In this document: positions 1 to 8,271 of the stretch, piece by piece
Layout of the letters: each line of letters opens with the position of its first letter
How positions within the stretch are numbered: position 1 is the stretch's first letter
NCBI GenBank assembly: GCA_938028745.1
Contig: CALIZL010000039.1
Coordinates: forward strand, 14,374-78,373
DNA length: 64,000 nt
Source of the DNA: an uncultured Prevotella sp.
GTDB lineage: Bacteria; Bacteroidota; Bacteroidia; Bacteroidales; Bacteroidaceae
Reading direction: 5' to 3'
Made by a program: the position numbers and the translations under genes
Notes under the pieces: generated by a model
The model's input: only the letters and a program-made list of their open reading frames with translations
The model's database searches: none
Told to the model about the DNA's origin: nothing

Positions 1-1
1 C

Positions 2-286
2 CTCGACAACAACACCGAAACGGCACAAGGCATCAGCTGGAATTCGGGCGAACAGGTTACTTACATGGAGTTCTTAAAGTATGCGCCATACGGGTTAGAC
101 AGCACATGGTTCGACTATCTGGCCATCGCCACCGCCCAAAACGGACATTATAAGCTATACCTGCACCCCGTGCCGGCGGGCAATGTAAAGCCTGCCGTCA
201 AGGTGTTGGAAGGTAAGGGCGAGGTGAAACGCGCCTGTTTCATGAGCCAAACCAAAAACGGCTTCTACACCTCAACCCTGTTCTAA
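2..286 (+). CDS. C-terminal end of an unrecognised protein (5' truncated by the window)
   Basis: An open frame runs from the first bases of the window to a TAA at 284-286 and encodes about 94 residues; its start lies outside the window. No family motif is recognisable. The next gene on the same strand, 108 bp downstream, is a TlpA-type thioredoxin. In Bacteroidetes such thioredoxins often follow SusC/SusD and PKD-like lipoprotein genes, so this could be the tail of a surface lipoprotein, but that is inference from context only. The Met at 65 is internal, because the frame is open upstream of it. Confidence 0.6.
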   Translation, partial: LDNNTETAQGISWNSGEQVTYMEFLKYAPYGLDSTWFDYLAIATAQNGHYKLYLHPVPAGNVKPAVKVLEGKGEVKRACFMSQTKNGFYTSTLF

Positions 287-394
287 GTGCCGAAACCTCC
301 TTTTTAGGCAAACAAAACGCTTTGCCCAAGGCACAACAAGCAACGCCACATTATCGCAACAACAGCAAATTAAACCCATCATTCCAAACATTCA

Positions 395-1750
395 ATGAAA
401 AGAACAATAACGGTTCTCACCGCAGCATGCCTCTGCTTCGCATCGTATGCAGCCATCGTCATTCGCGGGACAATAGCCCCCGACTTGGGAAACAAGGTAA
501 GCCTTTACGCCATCAACGACGGACTGGATAGTCTTTGCGCCACTGCACAAGTTACCGGGGGAAAGTTTGTGCTCAAATCGGCTGTGCCTTACAATGGGCT
601 TTATGTGCTTAGCACCGACAAGGACAACAAGCAGAAACATGCCATATACCTGAAAGACGGCGCACAACTGGCCGTGAACTATGGCAGCAATTTGGTTGTG
701 CTGCCTACAAACGCCAATGCCCACGAGAAAGATTTCGCCCTTTGGGCCACCAAAAGCGCGCCGGTGTTCTACCATGCCTACCTCTATAACCACACGCCAG
801 GGGGAAAGACGGTAAAGCCCCAGCAATTCTTGAAAGAGATGGAAGTGCTGAAACAAACCGCCGCTGCTTTGAAACGTAAGGCCAATGGCAAGGGAGACAA
901 GAACAGCTTGCTGCAACTGAAAATAGATGCCGACCTTGCATTCTACATGCTTTCTTATCGAAAGAACAATCCAGACGCCGTGGACGACAACTTCATTTCG
1001 CCCGCCGCACTGCAAAACTACAAGCAACTGTTTAGCGACAAAAGCGTGTTGCGCCTGCCCTACGCTCCTGAGATGTTGGCACTTTATGCAGATTACCTTG
1101 CCGAAAAGCAAAACATCGGCAAGGAAGACTATCGGCAACGTCTCTCGCTTTTGTCCAGCGAACCGTTGCGAGAAGCCTATCTCTACCAAGTGGCACAGGG
1201 CCTGAACTACGACGAGAAGTACACGGCACTGCTCCGCGCCTGGGGAGACACTCCCCTATCCTCGCGGTTACAGCAGGCGTTAAAGCCCATCGAAGAAGCA
1301 TTGGCCTGGTCGAAAGTGGGACAAACCGCCATCGACTTCCGCGGCATTCGCCCCGACAGCACAACACTATCGCTGAGCGATTTGCGCGGAAAGGTGGTTG
1401 TTATAGACGTTTGGGCCACATGGTGCGCACCCTGCATCCGCATGATGCCCTATTTCAAGCAACTGGAAAAAGAATTGTCGCACCCCGATCTCGCATTCAT
1501 GAGCGTCTGCCTTGGCGTATGGGCGGAGAGCGACCGCTGGGAAAAACTCATTCAAGAGCACGGCCTATCGGGCAACCTCATCTTTATCGACAGCTGGACC
1601 AAGGGTTTCGCCGTAGACTATCACGTAACGGGCGTGCCCCGATTTATGCTCATCGACCGCGAAGGCCGCGTACTATCTTTCGCTGCCCCTGCCCCCAACA
1701 AGCCCGAACTAAAAGCAATGATACTCGAAGCATTAAACGCAAAGCAGTAA
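395..1750 (+). CDS. TlpA-family thioredoxin-like protein, exported
   Basis: This 451-residue protein begins with a signal peptide (basic MKR, then a hydrophobic stretch to about residue 20). A poorly conserved middle region follows, of the kind found as a DUF4369-like N-terminal part in Bacteroidetes TlpA proteins. The C-terminal thioredoxin fold, from about residue 310, has the redox motif WCAPC with Cys344 and Cys347. Proteins of this type act as periplasmic or outer-membrane-associated thiol-disulfide oxidoreductases; the substrate cannot be told from sequence. It follows an unknown gene by 108 bp and ends just before a strong hairpin at 1778-1816, so it is probably the last gene of its transcription unit. 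A second TlpA protein, only distantly similar, is at 8272-9420. Confidence 0.85.
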   Translation: MKRTITVLTAACLCFASYAAIVIRGTIAPDLGNKVSLYAINDGLDSLCATAQVTGGKFVLKSAVPYNGLYVLSTDKDNKQKHAIYLKDGAQLAVNYGSNLVVLPTNANAHEKDFALWATKSAPVFYHAYLYNHTPGGKTVKPQQFLKEMEVLKQTAAALKRKANGKGDKNSLLQLKIDADLAFYMLSYRKNNPDAVDDNFISPAALQNYKQLFSDKSVLRLPYAPEMLALYADYLAEKQNIGKEDYRQRLSLLSSEPLREAYLYQVAQGLNYDEKYTALLRAWGDTPLSSRLQQALKPIEEALAWSKVGQTAIDFRGIRPDSTTLSLSDLRGKVVVIDVWATWCAPCIRMMPYFKQLEKELSHPDLAFMSVCLGVWAESDRWEKLIQEHGLSGNLIFIDSWTKGFAVDYHVTGVPRFMLIDREGRVLSFAAPAPNKPELKAMILEALNAKQ

Positions 1751-1777
1751 AACAGGCTTGCCAACTCGCGTAAAAAC

Positions 1778-1816
1778 ATAAGGCCTAAAAACACCCACGC
1801 TGTTTTTAGGCCTTAT
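1778..1816 (+). terminator. Perfect 16-bp hairpin after the TlpA gene
   Basis: Bases 1778-1793 and 1801-1816 are exact reverse complements separated by a 7-base loop, 27 bp past the stop codon. There is no clean T-run after the stem, but the left arm ends and the right arm begins with A/T runs, so it may work in both directions or as an mRNA 3'-end stabiliser. Confidence 0.65.
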
Positions 1817-1965
1817 CCATTCGTCCTATTCGGTATAACAAGGGATGTTGTTTGTACGTAAGCATCCACTTTACCAGATATCACCAACACACCAAAGGTA
1901 ATTTTTAGCCCCAGCCTTAACCTGCTACTTACCCTTCCCCAATCCGTTAAATTCGATTTCTTTTC

Positions 1966-2596
1966 TTTACAAAACACCCCTCCCAGCCACAGCCCTTTTA
2001 GAGAAAAAGGAGGGTAAAAACCACGTAAAAAGCATGTTTTTGCATCTTAATGGGTTCTGCCAACCTCGCTTTTTTGATGCAAAAACCTGCATTTAGCATC
2101 AAATTGGCTCGCTAGTTTGTCGGCATCTCATGATTTTTTCACGCCCAAAACCTGCTTTTTACCCCTAGATTTCCACTTTTTTACTGCCATTTTGCACCTT
2201 TTCTACACACATTTTCTATCGCACGCAAAGTTTTTTGCCCCTACGTCCACAGCATTTTTATACATTTTGCCTCCCATTTAGGGGCAAATCACAGTGCATT
2301 TAGCAGCAAATTGCCTTGCATTTAGCACCAAAACGCACTGCATTTAGCACCAAAACGCAGCCTATTTAGCACCAAAACACAGTGCATTTTGCCGCAAATA
2401 GCATGGTATTCGCATCAAACAGCGGCCCATTCAGCATAAAGTTGCGTTTAACACAACATAAATATGCAAATAGCTAGTTATGCACAAAGCCCCATTTTGT
2501 ACCAAAAACAACTCTCGCGAGAATCGATTTTTTGCCGCCACTCATCCACTCGGCGACTAAAAAGGCACTCACAATGTTAAAAAATCTACTAAAAAC
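1966..2596 (+). repeat. Composite intergenic repeat, copy 1 (with 22-bp array)
   Basis: First of five related intergenic elements. It starts with a TTTACAAAACACC-like left module. Five 22-bp units (about 2294-2403) follow, whose core reads GCATTTAGCACCAAAACGC, and then a right module containing TCTCGCGAGAATCGATT and a GGCACTC...AATGTTAAAA tail. It is the most diverged of the plus-oriented copies. It fills most of the 1.16-kb gap 1751-2913. The rest (1817-1965 and 2597-2880) holds no convincing gene; the short overlapping frames at 2474-2828 have no conserved partner or RBS. Confidence 0.85.
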
Positions 2597-2885
2597 ATTA
2601 CATTTCCACCCATACACAACCGCCCATTGTCTACACAAATCGCCAAAAAACAAACCTTTCGCAGGTTTGGCAAAGCGTGCACGCCCACGATGTGTGGCAA
2701 TAACGCCCATCACATCTGCGGCAAAGCGCCGCACAAACCATACCTATCTGCCACTCATCATCCACCAGTGGGGACGAACACGACCAACGCCTTCAGGTGG
2801 ACAATCTAGCCTTAAACTTACAAAATAGAGTGAAAATCAGTGGCAAACAATTGCCCTTTGGTGCTGTGGTCAGCAATAAAATGTG

Positions 2886-2893
2886 TATTTTTG
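2886..2893 (+). promoter_or_regulatory. Probable -7 box for the Fic gene
   Basis: TATTTTTG matches the Bacteroidetes -7 consensus TAnnTTTG and lies 20 bp before the Fic start codon. A TTTG at 2857-2860 could be the -33 element, but its spacing of 25 bp is longer than the usual 19-21 bp. Confidence 0.45.
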
Positions 2894-2913
2894 CAATAGC
2901 TTAAACGTTTAAT

Positions 2914-3813
2914 ATGCCAACAGATATGCAGTTTGTTTCTACGAAAGAGTTTGCCGAGGCACATGGCGTGGCCGAACGTACAGTGCGCAGCTATTGCGCA
3001 CAGGGCAAGATTTTGGGTGCACAACGCATTGGAAGAAAGTGGTGCGTACCCACCAATGCTACCCTGCCGACACGCAGAAACGCCAACGAAAACATATCGC
3101 CACTGCTCGAAACACTTAGGCGAGAGAAGGACTGTGGCATGAAAGGAGGCATCTACCACCATACGCAGATAGCCTTAACCTACAATTCTAACCACATCGA
3201 GGGTAGCTGCCTTACCGAGGAACAAACGCGATACATCTTCGAAACCAACACGATTGGCCTTACAGACAAGGCCATCAAGGTGGACGACATTGTGGAAACC
3301 ACCAACCACTTTCGCTGTGTCGACTTCATTATATCACGCGCCAAAGCACCCTTAACCGAGCGAATGATTAAGCATTTGCACGCCTTATTGAAGAGTTCAA
3401 CATCAGATTCGGCCAAATCGTGGTTTGCCACAGGCAACTATAAGCGGCTGCCTAACGAGGTGGGTGGCATCGAAACAATTGCTCCACAAAAGGTTGGCGA
3501 GGCCATGCGCACGTTATTAAAGGAATACCAAGCAATAAAAGAGGTTTCGCTAACACACATTCTCGACTTTCATCATCGGTTCGAAACCATCCATCCTTTC
3601 CAAGACGGCAACGGGCGCATTGGCAGGCTTATCATGTTTAAGGAATGTCTTAACCATCATATTGTGCCTTTCATCATCACCGACGAGTTGAAAATGTTTT
3701 ATTATCGCGGTCTTCGCAACTGGCCAAGCATAAAAGAATACCTCCTCGACAACTGCTTAACGGCACAAGATAGCTATAAGGCGCGGCTTGATTATTTCCA
3801 AGTAAAGTACTAA
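2914..3813 (+). CDS. Fic-domain protein with N-terminal helix-turn-helix
   Basis: A 299-residue protein. Residues 1-46 look like a MerR/excisionase-type helix-turn-helix. Residues 227-238 are a perfect Fic motif (HPFQDGNGRIGR), the catalytic loop that transfers AMP from ATP to target hydroxyls. Residues 92-97 (SNHIEG) match the inhibitory [S/T]xxxE[G/N] motif, placed N-terminal to the Fic core. That makes this a class II, self-inhibited Fic protein needing no separate antitoxin gene, and none is seen beside it. The target is unknown. A DNA-binding N-terminus suggests autoregulation or action on a DNA-associated target. The gene stands alone after repeat copy 1, with its own probable -7 box. 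The next gene on the strand has its own promoter. Confidence 0.9.
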   Translation: MPTDMQFVSTKEFAEAHGVAERTVRSYCAQGKILGAQRIGRKWCVPTNATLPTRRNANENISPLLETLRREKDCGMKGGIYHHTQIALTYNSNHIEGSCLTEEQTRYIFETNTIGLTDKAIKVDDIVETTNHFRCVDFIISRAKAPLTERMIKHLHALLKSSTSDSAKSWFATGNYKRLPNEVGGIETIAPQKVGEAMRTLLKEYQAIKEVSLTHILDFHHRFETIHPFQDGNGRIGRLIMFKECLNHHIVPFIITDELKMFYYRGLRNWPSIKEYLLDNCLTAQDSYKARLDYFQVKY

Positions 3814-3904
3814 GTGGCCAAGGGTTGTGCATCTTTTCGCACTCGCTAACGGCAGATTATACCATTTTTTCGCCTTGCTTTCGTCGCCATTCGATATTTT
3901 TCAT

Positions 3905-3912
3905 TAACTTTG
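3905..3912 (+). promoter_or_regulatory. -7 box (TAACTTTG) for the MIP18-like gene and lpxH
   Basis: TAACTTTG fits the Bacteroidetes -7 consensus TAnnTTTG and lies 26 bp upstream of the ATG at 3939. No clear TTTG -33 element is visible at the right distance. It rules out the longer open frame starting at 3825, which would begin upstream of the promoter. Confidence 0.6.
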
Positions 3913-3938
3913 TTGGTAGAACAATAAAGGATATAGCT

Positions 3939-4259
3939 ATGACACAAGAAGAAAAATTGAAGATAGAAGAACGGATTATTGATGTGCTGAAAACGGTTTA
4001 CGACCCCGAAATTCCCGTTAACATATACGACTTAGGATTGATTTACAAGGTTGACTTGCACGAAGACGGCACGCTAGACCTTGATATGACCTTCACTGCA
4101 CCTGCCTGTCCGGCGGCCGATTTCATTCTCGAAGACGTGCGCACAAAGGTGGAAAACATCGAAGGTGTTACCTCTGCGAACATCGAATTGGTGTTCGAAC
4201 CCGCTTGGGACCAAAGCATGATGAGCTACGAGGCCCGCGTGGAACTGGGATTTGAATAA
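3939..4259 (+). CDS. MIP18/DUF59-family Fe-S assembly protein (SufT/PaaD-like)
   Basis: A 106-residue single-domain protein of the MIP18 (DUF59) family. The signature features are the DPEIPVNIYDLGLIY stretch at about residues 22-36 and the TAPACP segment, whose Cys57 is the conserved reactive cysteine. Members help deliver or mature iron-sulfur clusters (SufT, PaaD, eukaryotic MIP18). Which client this one serves is unknown. The start at 3939 is chosen over the upstream in-frame codon at 3825 because the promoter-like TAACTTTG lies between them, an AAGG lies 8 bp before 3939, and the family length fits. lpxH follows 25 bp later on the same strand, so the two are probably co-transcribed. Confidence 0.85.
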   Translation: MTQEEKLKIEERIIDVLKTVYDPEIPVNIYDLGLIYKVDLHEDGTLDLDMTFTAPACPAADFILEDVRTKVENIEGVTSANIELVFEPAWDQSMMSYEARVELGFE

Positions 4260-4284
4260 GCAAAGGCCACCAAAACCCTTGGTT

Positions 4285-5049
4285 ATGAAGAATGTTTATT
4301 TTCTTTCAGACGCGCATCTCGGCTCGTTGGCCATCGAACATGGCCGCATGCACGAGCGGAGAATTGTGCGTTTCTTGGACAGCATCAAGCACAAAGCCGA
4401 GGCAATATATTTGCTTGGCGACCTCTTCGACTTCTGGAACGAGTACAAGATGGTGGTGCCCAAGGGCTATACGCGCTTCTTAGGCAAGCTGTCTGAACTG
4501 ACGGACATGGGCGTTGAGGTGCATTTCTTCGTGGGAAACCACGACCTTTGGACGTACGGCTACCTGGAAGAGGAGTGCGGACTGATTGTACATAAGAAAC
4601 CGCTTACAACGGAGATATACGGAAAAGTGTTCTACTTGGCGCACGGCGATGGGTTGGGCGACCCCAACAACTCGTTTAAGTTGTTGCGGAAGGTGTTTCA
4701 CAACCGCTTTTGCCAAGTGCTTTTCAATGCCTTGCACCCCCGTTGGGGCATGGCTTTGGGGCTTAATTGGGCTAAACATAGCCGCATGAAACGTACTGAG
4801 GGCAAAGAACCACCTTACATGGGCGAGGATAAGGAGTATCTTGTGCTGTACACTAAGGCTTATATGAAGGACCATAACAACATCGACTTCTTTCTCTATG
4901 GGCATCGCCACATAGAACTCGACTTGATGCTGTCGAAGAAAACGCGCATGATGATATTGGGCGATTGGATTTGGCAATTCACTTATGCCGTGTTCGATGG
5001 AGAACACATGTTTATGGAGCAGTATGTGGAAGGCGAATCGCAGCCGTAA
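4285..5049 (+). CDS. lpxH: UDP-2,3-diacylglucosamine diphosphatase, lipid A biosynthesis
   Basis: A 254-residue calcineurin-like metallophosphoesterase. The metal-binding motifs appear in order: SDAHLG (Asp9, His11), GDLFDFW, GNHD, AHGDG and a C-terminal GHRH. This is the pattern of LpxH, which cleaves UDP-2,3-diacylglucosamine to lipid X at the inner face of the cytoplasmic membrane. The ATG at 4285 is preferred. A TTG at 4252 is in frame but overlaps the previous gene and adds residues not found in the family. It is followed by the CTAG/period-9 repeat field rather than by another co-directional gene. Confidence 0.9.
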   Translation: MKNVYFLSDAHLGSLAIEHGRMHERRIVRFLDSIKHKAEAIYLLGDLFDFWNEYKMVVPKGYTRFLGKLSELTDMGVEVHFFVGNHDLWTYGYLEEECGLIVHKKPLTTEIYGKVFYLAHGDGLGDPNNSFKLLRKVFHNRFCQVLFNALHPRWGMALGLNWAKHSRMKRTEGKEPPYMGEDKEYLVLYTKAYMKDHNNIDFFLYGHRHIELDLMLSKKTRMMILGDWIWQFTYAVFDGEHMFMEQYVEGESQP

Positions 5050-5382
5050 GGTTAAGGAGTAAGGTGGTAAAGGTAGTAAGGAGGTAAAGGTAGTAAGGAG
5101 TAAGGAAGGATGCACAGTTAAGCTAGAATGCCTAGATGCCCTATAAAACTAGATTACCTAGAAGCACTAGGAAAACTAGATTACCTAGAATAACTAGAAA
5201 GTCTAGAATAACTAGATTGCCTAGAAACTCTAGAATAACTAGATTACCTAGAACAACTAGATTGCCTAGAACAACCAAGCATCCAAGTTAGTGGGCGTTA
5301 GCCATTTTTTCACCTTTTCACTCTTTCACCCTTTCACTTCTAAAAGCCTTTTCCCCTTTCACTCTTTCACCTTTAAAAGCCT
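5050..5382. repeat. Period-9 CTAG array and left inverted arm beside radC
   Basis: The gap between lpxH and radC contains no gene. It holds GTAAGGAG-type short repeats (5050-5105), about 17 imperfect 9-bp units each beginning CTAG (5123-5274), a 29-bp core (5275-5303), then CACCTTT-rich short repeats up to the radC stop. The 29-bp core is repeated in inverse orientation at 6115-6143 with one mismatch, so radC is bracketed by inverted arms. Confidence 0.85.
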
Positions 5383-6063
5383 TTACACAAGCCTTCCTTC
5401 CTCGTGATAGCTGTAATAACGGCCATCGGTAACGATAATGTGGTCTAGAAAATGGATGCGCATCGTTTCGCAAGCCTTCTTTACGGTTTGTGTAAGTCGG
5501 TCGTCGGCCGTGCTAGGCGATGTGTTGTTGCTGGGATGATTATGACAAAGCGCCAGTATGGTGGTGTTGTTAAGCAGGGCCTCGCGCATAATAACACGCA
5601 CGTCAACGGCTGTTTCGCTGATGCCGCCATGCGAAATACGAAACGCTTTAATCAATTTGTAGTTTTGATTCATCAGCAAAGCCCACGCCTCTTCCACGTC
5701 GAGGTCTTGCATTCGGGCGTGCATAAAGTTGTAGATAGCCGTTGCCGAACCAAGGTCTTGCCGCTCTTCGGCCTGCTCTTGCTGACGTCGCTTGCCCAAT
5801 TCGCATGCCGCCATGATGGTAACGGCCTTGGCCTCGCCAATTCCTCGATAGTTCATCAGCTCGTTAAACGAAAGTCGGCCAAGGCGTTTAAGGCTGTTAC
5901 CGCAATCGTTGAGCATGCGTTTCATCAAATCAACAGCCGATTCGTTCACCGAACCCGACCCAATAAGGATGGCCAAGAGTTCGGAATTGGTTAGGTTTTC
6001 GGCGCCAATGCGCGCCATTTTCTCTCGCGGGCGGTCTTCTTCCGCCAAATCAATGATTTTCAT
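5383..6063 (-). CDS. radC: RadC/JAB (MPN+) domain protein
   Basis: A 226-residue protein with an N-terminal UPF0758 helical region (helix-hairpin-helix-like YRGIGEAKA at about 72-80) and a C-terminal JAMM/MPN+ domain. The metal site is His174, His176, and Asp187 in the HNHPS...D pattern. The family was named after a repair locus, but its biochemical role is still unsettled. Length is normal. The gene sits alone on the minus strand between lpxH and a glycosyltransferase. It is enclosed by two inverted repeat arms (5123-5303 and 6072-6259), which is unusual for a housekeeping gene. Confidence 0.9.
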   Translation of the reverse strand: MKIIDLAEEDRPREKMARIGAENLTNSELLAILIGSGSVNESAVDLMKRMLNDCGNSLKRLGRLSFNELMNYRGIGEAKAVTIMAACELGKRRQQEQAEERQDLGSATAIYNFMHARMQDLDVEEAWALLMNQNYKLIKAFRISHGGISETAVDVRVIMREALLNNTTILALCHNHPSNNTSPSTADDRLTQTVKKACETMRIHFLDHIIVTDGRYYSYHEEGRLV

Positions 6064-6071
6064 GATTAAGA

Positions 6072-6259
6072 CTTTTAAAGGTGAAAAGGTGAAAGAGTGA
6101 AAAGGTGAAAAGATGGCTAACGCCCATTAACTTGGATGCTTGGTTGTTCTAGGCAATCTAGCTATCCTAGAGTTTCTGGGCAATCTAGTTATTCTAGCCT
6201 TTCTAGTTGTTCTAAGTAATCTAGGCCACCTAGTTGTATTTATGGTATCTAGGCAATCT
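6072..6259. repeat. Right inverted arm of the radC bracket with period-9 CTAG array
   Basis: Immediately upstream of the radC start are GGTGAAAA-type repeats (6072-6114). The 29-bp core in reverse orientation follows (6115-6143; 28 of 29 bases match the complement of 5275-5303), then about 13 nine-base units ending in CTAG (6144-6259). The order is the mirror image of the left arm. The remaining 50 bp to the next gene are low complexity. Confidence 0.85.
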
Positions 6260-6311
6260 TGCTTAACTGCTCATCCTTGCTTACTACTTTACTCCCTTTA
6301 CTACTTACAAC

Positions 6312-7349
6312 TTACTTATAAAACGTTTTCTCAAAGGCACTAAACTCGTCTTTTCCTTTAACACAGCGTCGCCACCATGCTTGCAAGAACCCAAACCCAT
6401 AGCCCAGCAGCTGAGTAAAGGCTGCTGCCACGCTAAGCAAGGCGATGTGTAGGCTGCCAAACATGGTAAGCGCATGCACGAAAAGCGCCAATGAGTAAAC
6501 CAATAGGGGCGAAACACCGGCAATAACGAGCCATTGACCCAATACTACGCAGCCTAACAGCCATGCAACAACGCCAGTCAAGGCCACGCCAGCAAGCAAA
6601 ATAACCCCTAAGGTGAACACCATAGGCAACAGATGCACCAGTTTTAGCGACTCTGGATACTTCTTATAGAGGTTTATTCGCGCGATGCCGCTGTTGTAAA
6701 CCTGACGGAAGAACTTGCGAAAATCCGTACGCCGCTTGTGCCACACCCACGCATCGGGAAACAAACGACAACGAAGTTGCGCCTTAAAGATACGTATCGA
6801 GAAGTCGATGTCTTCGCCAAAACGCATCTTCGAGAACCCTCCAAGCTGCGAATACGCACTGCGCCGCACGCCCATGTTGAACGAACGCGGGTAAAACTTG
6901 TCCATTTTCTTCTTTCCGCCGCGTATTCCGCCCGTCGTTAAGAAAGCAGTCATCGAGTAAGAAATGGCTTTTTGCTTGGGCGTAAACGAGGGATGGGCAG
7001 CATCGGGGCCACCAAAGGCATCGGCATCGTTGGTGTTCAGCTCGTCTTCCACGGCTTGCAGGTAGCCAGACGGCACCACAACGTCGCTGTCTAGTATCAA
7101 CACATAGTCGCCTTTGGCCCTTTCAACGCCGTAGTTGCGGCTCTGTCCAGGGCCAGAGTTCTCCTTATAATAATAATGTAGGTTGAGCAAGCCGCGGTAT
7201 TTCTCGCATACATCGTGGCAAGGAACGGCCGAACCGTCTTCAACAACAATCACTTCAAAGTCGGTTATGGATTGTCGGGTAAGGCTTTCCAGCAGTTCGT
7301 CCACCTCGTCTGGGCGGTTATAAACGGGTACGATAAACGAGTATTTCAT
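6312..7349 (-). CDS. Family 2 glycosyltransferase with C-terminal membrane segments
   Basis: A 345-residue protein opening with a GT-A fold of family GT2: SFIVPVYNRPDE at the N-terminus, EDGS at 37-40, the metal/nucleotide-binding DSD at residues 87-89, and GEDIDFS later in the domain as the ED motif. About three hydrophobic segments after residue 235 should anchor it in the inner membrane. Sugar donor and acceptor cannot be read from sequence. Cell-surface polysaccharide or glycolipid synthesis is the usual role. It lies between radC and efp with separate spacing on both sides, so it is probably monocistronic. A near-consensus -7 box (TAACTTCG) is present on the minus strand about 25 bp before the start. 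Confidence 0.85.
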   Translation of the reverse strand: MKYSFIVPVYNRPDEVDELLESLTRQSITDFEVIVVEDGSAVPCHDVCEKYRGLLNLHYYYKENSGPGQSRNYGVERAKGDYVLILDSDVVVPSGYLQAVEDELNTNDADAFGGPDAAHPSFTPKQKAISYSMTAFLTTGGIRGGKKKMDKFYPRSFNMGVRRSAYSQLGGFSKMRFGEDIDFSIRIFKAQLRCRLFPDAWVWHKRRTDFRKFFRQVYNSGIARINLYKKYPESLKLVHLLPMVFTLGVILLAGVALTGVVAWLLGCVVLGQWLVIAGVSPLLVYSLALFVHALTMFGSLHIALLSVAAAFTQLLGYGFGFLQAWWRRCVKGKDEFSAFEKTFYK

Positions 7350-7413
7350 TTGGCGGCATGTTTTAGGCGTGGTGCGAAGTTAGGTTTATGGCTTTCGTAG
7401 CAGCGTGGCGAAA

Positions 7414-7463
7414 AAGGCCCAACCCACCTCCAACGCCATGTTGGAGGTGAGCATCGGGGCCTT
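7414..7463 (-). terminator. Rho-independent terminator of efp
   Basis: Read on the minus strand just after the efp stop, a 10-bp inner stem (7425-7434 with 7440-7449) sits inside a 7-bp outer GC-rich stem (7414-7420 with 7457-7463). It is followed by TTTTT. This is a canonical intrinsic terminator. Confidence 0.85.
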
Positions 7464-7469
7464 ATTGTC

Positions 7470-8036
7470 TTATTCTTTCACTCTTTGCAGGTACGACCCG
7501 TCGCGCGTGTCAACCTGAATCAGTTCGCCTTCGTTGATAAAGAGGGGCACGCGTACCACCACACCCGTTTCCAAAGTGGCGGGCTTTGTGGCGTTAGTAG
7601 CCGTGTCGCCCTTGATGCCAGGCTCGCTGTGCGTGATGCGCAACACCGTTTTCACGGGCATTTCAGCAAACAACACTGTTCCATCTGTGGTATCGGTAAC
7701 AACTTCCACCACGTCGTTCTCTTTCATAAACTCAACACCCGTGATAGCCTCTTTGGCAATGGGGGCTTGCTCGAAAGTCTCTTGGTTCATGAAGATATAT
7801 TCTTCGCCATCCTTATATAAAAATTGATAGGGACGACGCTCGATGCGAACATCTTCCAGCTTAAAGCCAACTTGGAACGTACGATCGAGCACACGACCCG
7901 TGGTAACGTTCTTCAACTTGGTACGCATCACGGTGTTTCCCTTACCGGGTTTAACGTGTTGAAAGTCGATACAAGTGAAAATTTGGTTGTCAAGACGGAT
8001 ACATGTGCCAATCTTGATTTCTTGCGAATTAATCAT
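7470..8036 (-). CDS. efp: Translation elongation factor P
   Basis: A 188-residue EF-P of normal length with the three-domain layout. The tip loop KPGKGN places the usually modified lysine at Lys32. The C-terminal domain ends with the conserved VDTRDGSYLQRV. EF-P binds between the P and E sites of the ribosome and relieves stalling at proline runs. No modification enzyme (EpmA/B, EarP or YmfI type) is nearby. The gene has its own -7 box (8068-8075, minus strand) and an intrinsic terminator, so it is a single-gene unit. Confidence 0.97.
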   Translation of the reverse strand: MINSQEIKIGTCIRLDNQIFTCIDFQHVKPGKGNTVMRTKLKNVTTGRVLDRTFQVGFKLEDVRIERRPYQFLYKDGEEYIFMNQETFEQAPIAKEAITGVEFMKENDVVEVVTDTTDGTVLFAEMPVKTVLRITHSEPGIKGDTATNATKPATLETGVVVRVPLFINEGELIQVDTRDGSYLQRVKE

Positions 8037-8067
8037 TTCTGTTCGTTTATATTATTATAATAATGTG

Positions 8068-8075
8068 CAAAGTTA
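8068..8075 (-). promoter_or_regulatory. -7 box (TAACTTTG) for efp
   Basis: On the minus strand TAACTTTG lies 31 bp upstream of the efp start codon. No convincing TTTG -33 element is visible. Confidence 0.55.
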
Positions 8076-8226
8076 GCCATTTCGTTGAATATTTCATCCG
8101 TTTAAGATATAATTTAACGGATGATAAGTGCTAAAAATCACCCACTAAGTACGCCCCACCATCTTAAAAACACCTATTTTATGAGATAAAAAATGTAAAA
8201 TGCGGTGAAAAACCATTTTCTTAATG

Positions 8227-8234
8227 TATTTTTG
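8227..8234 (+). promoter_or_regulatory. -7 box (TATTTTTG) for the second TlpA gene
   Basis: TATTTTTG matches TAnnTTTG and lies 37 bp before the start codon at 8272. The upstream region is AT-rich without a clear -33 TTTG. Confidence 0.5.
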
Positions 8235-8271
8235 CGTAATAAATTGACACCAAATACACATACTTAAAACA

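Noticed and set aside
392..1189. 265-codon minus-strand frame opposite the first TlpA gene
   Set aside because: Antisense shadow of a gene with signal peptide and WCAPC motif.
2474..2828. Short genes before the Fic gene
   Set aside because: Overlapping short frames on both strands in the end of composite copy 1; no conservation in other copies.
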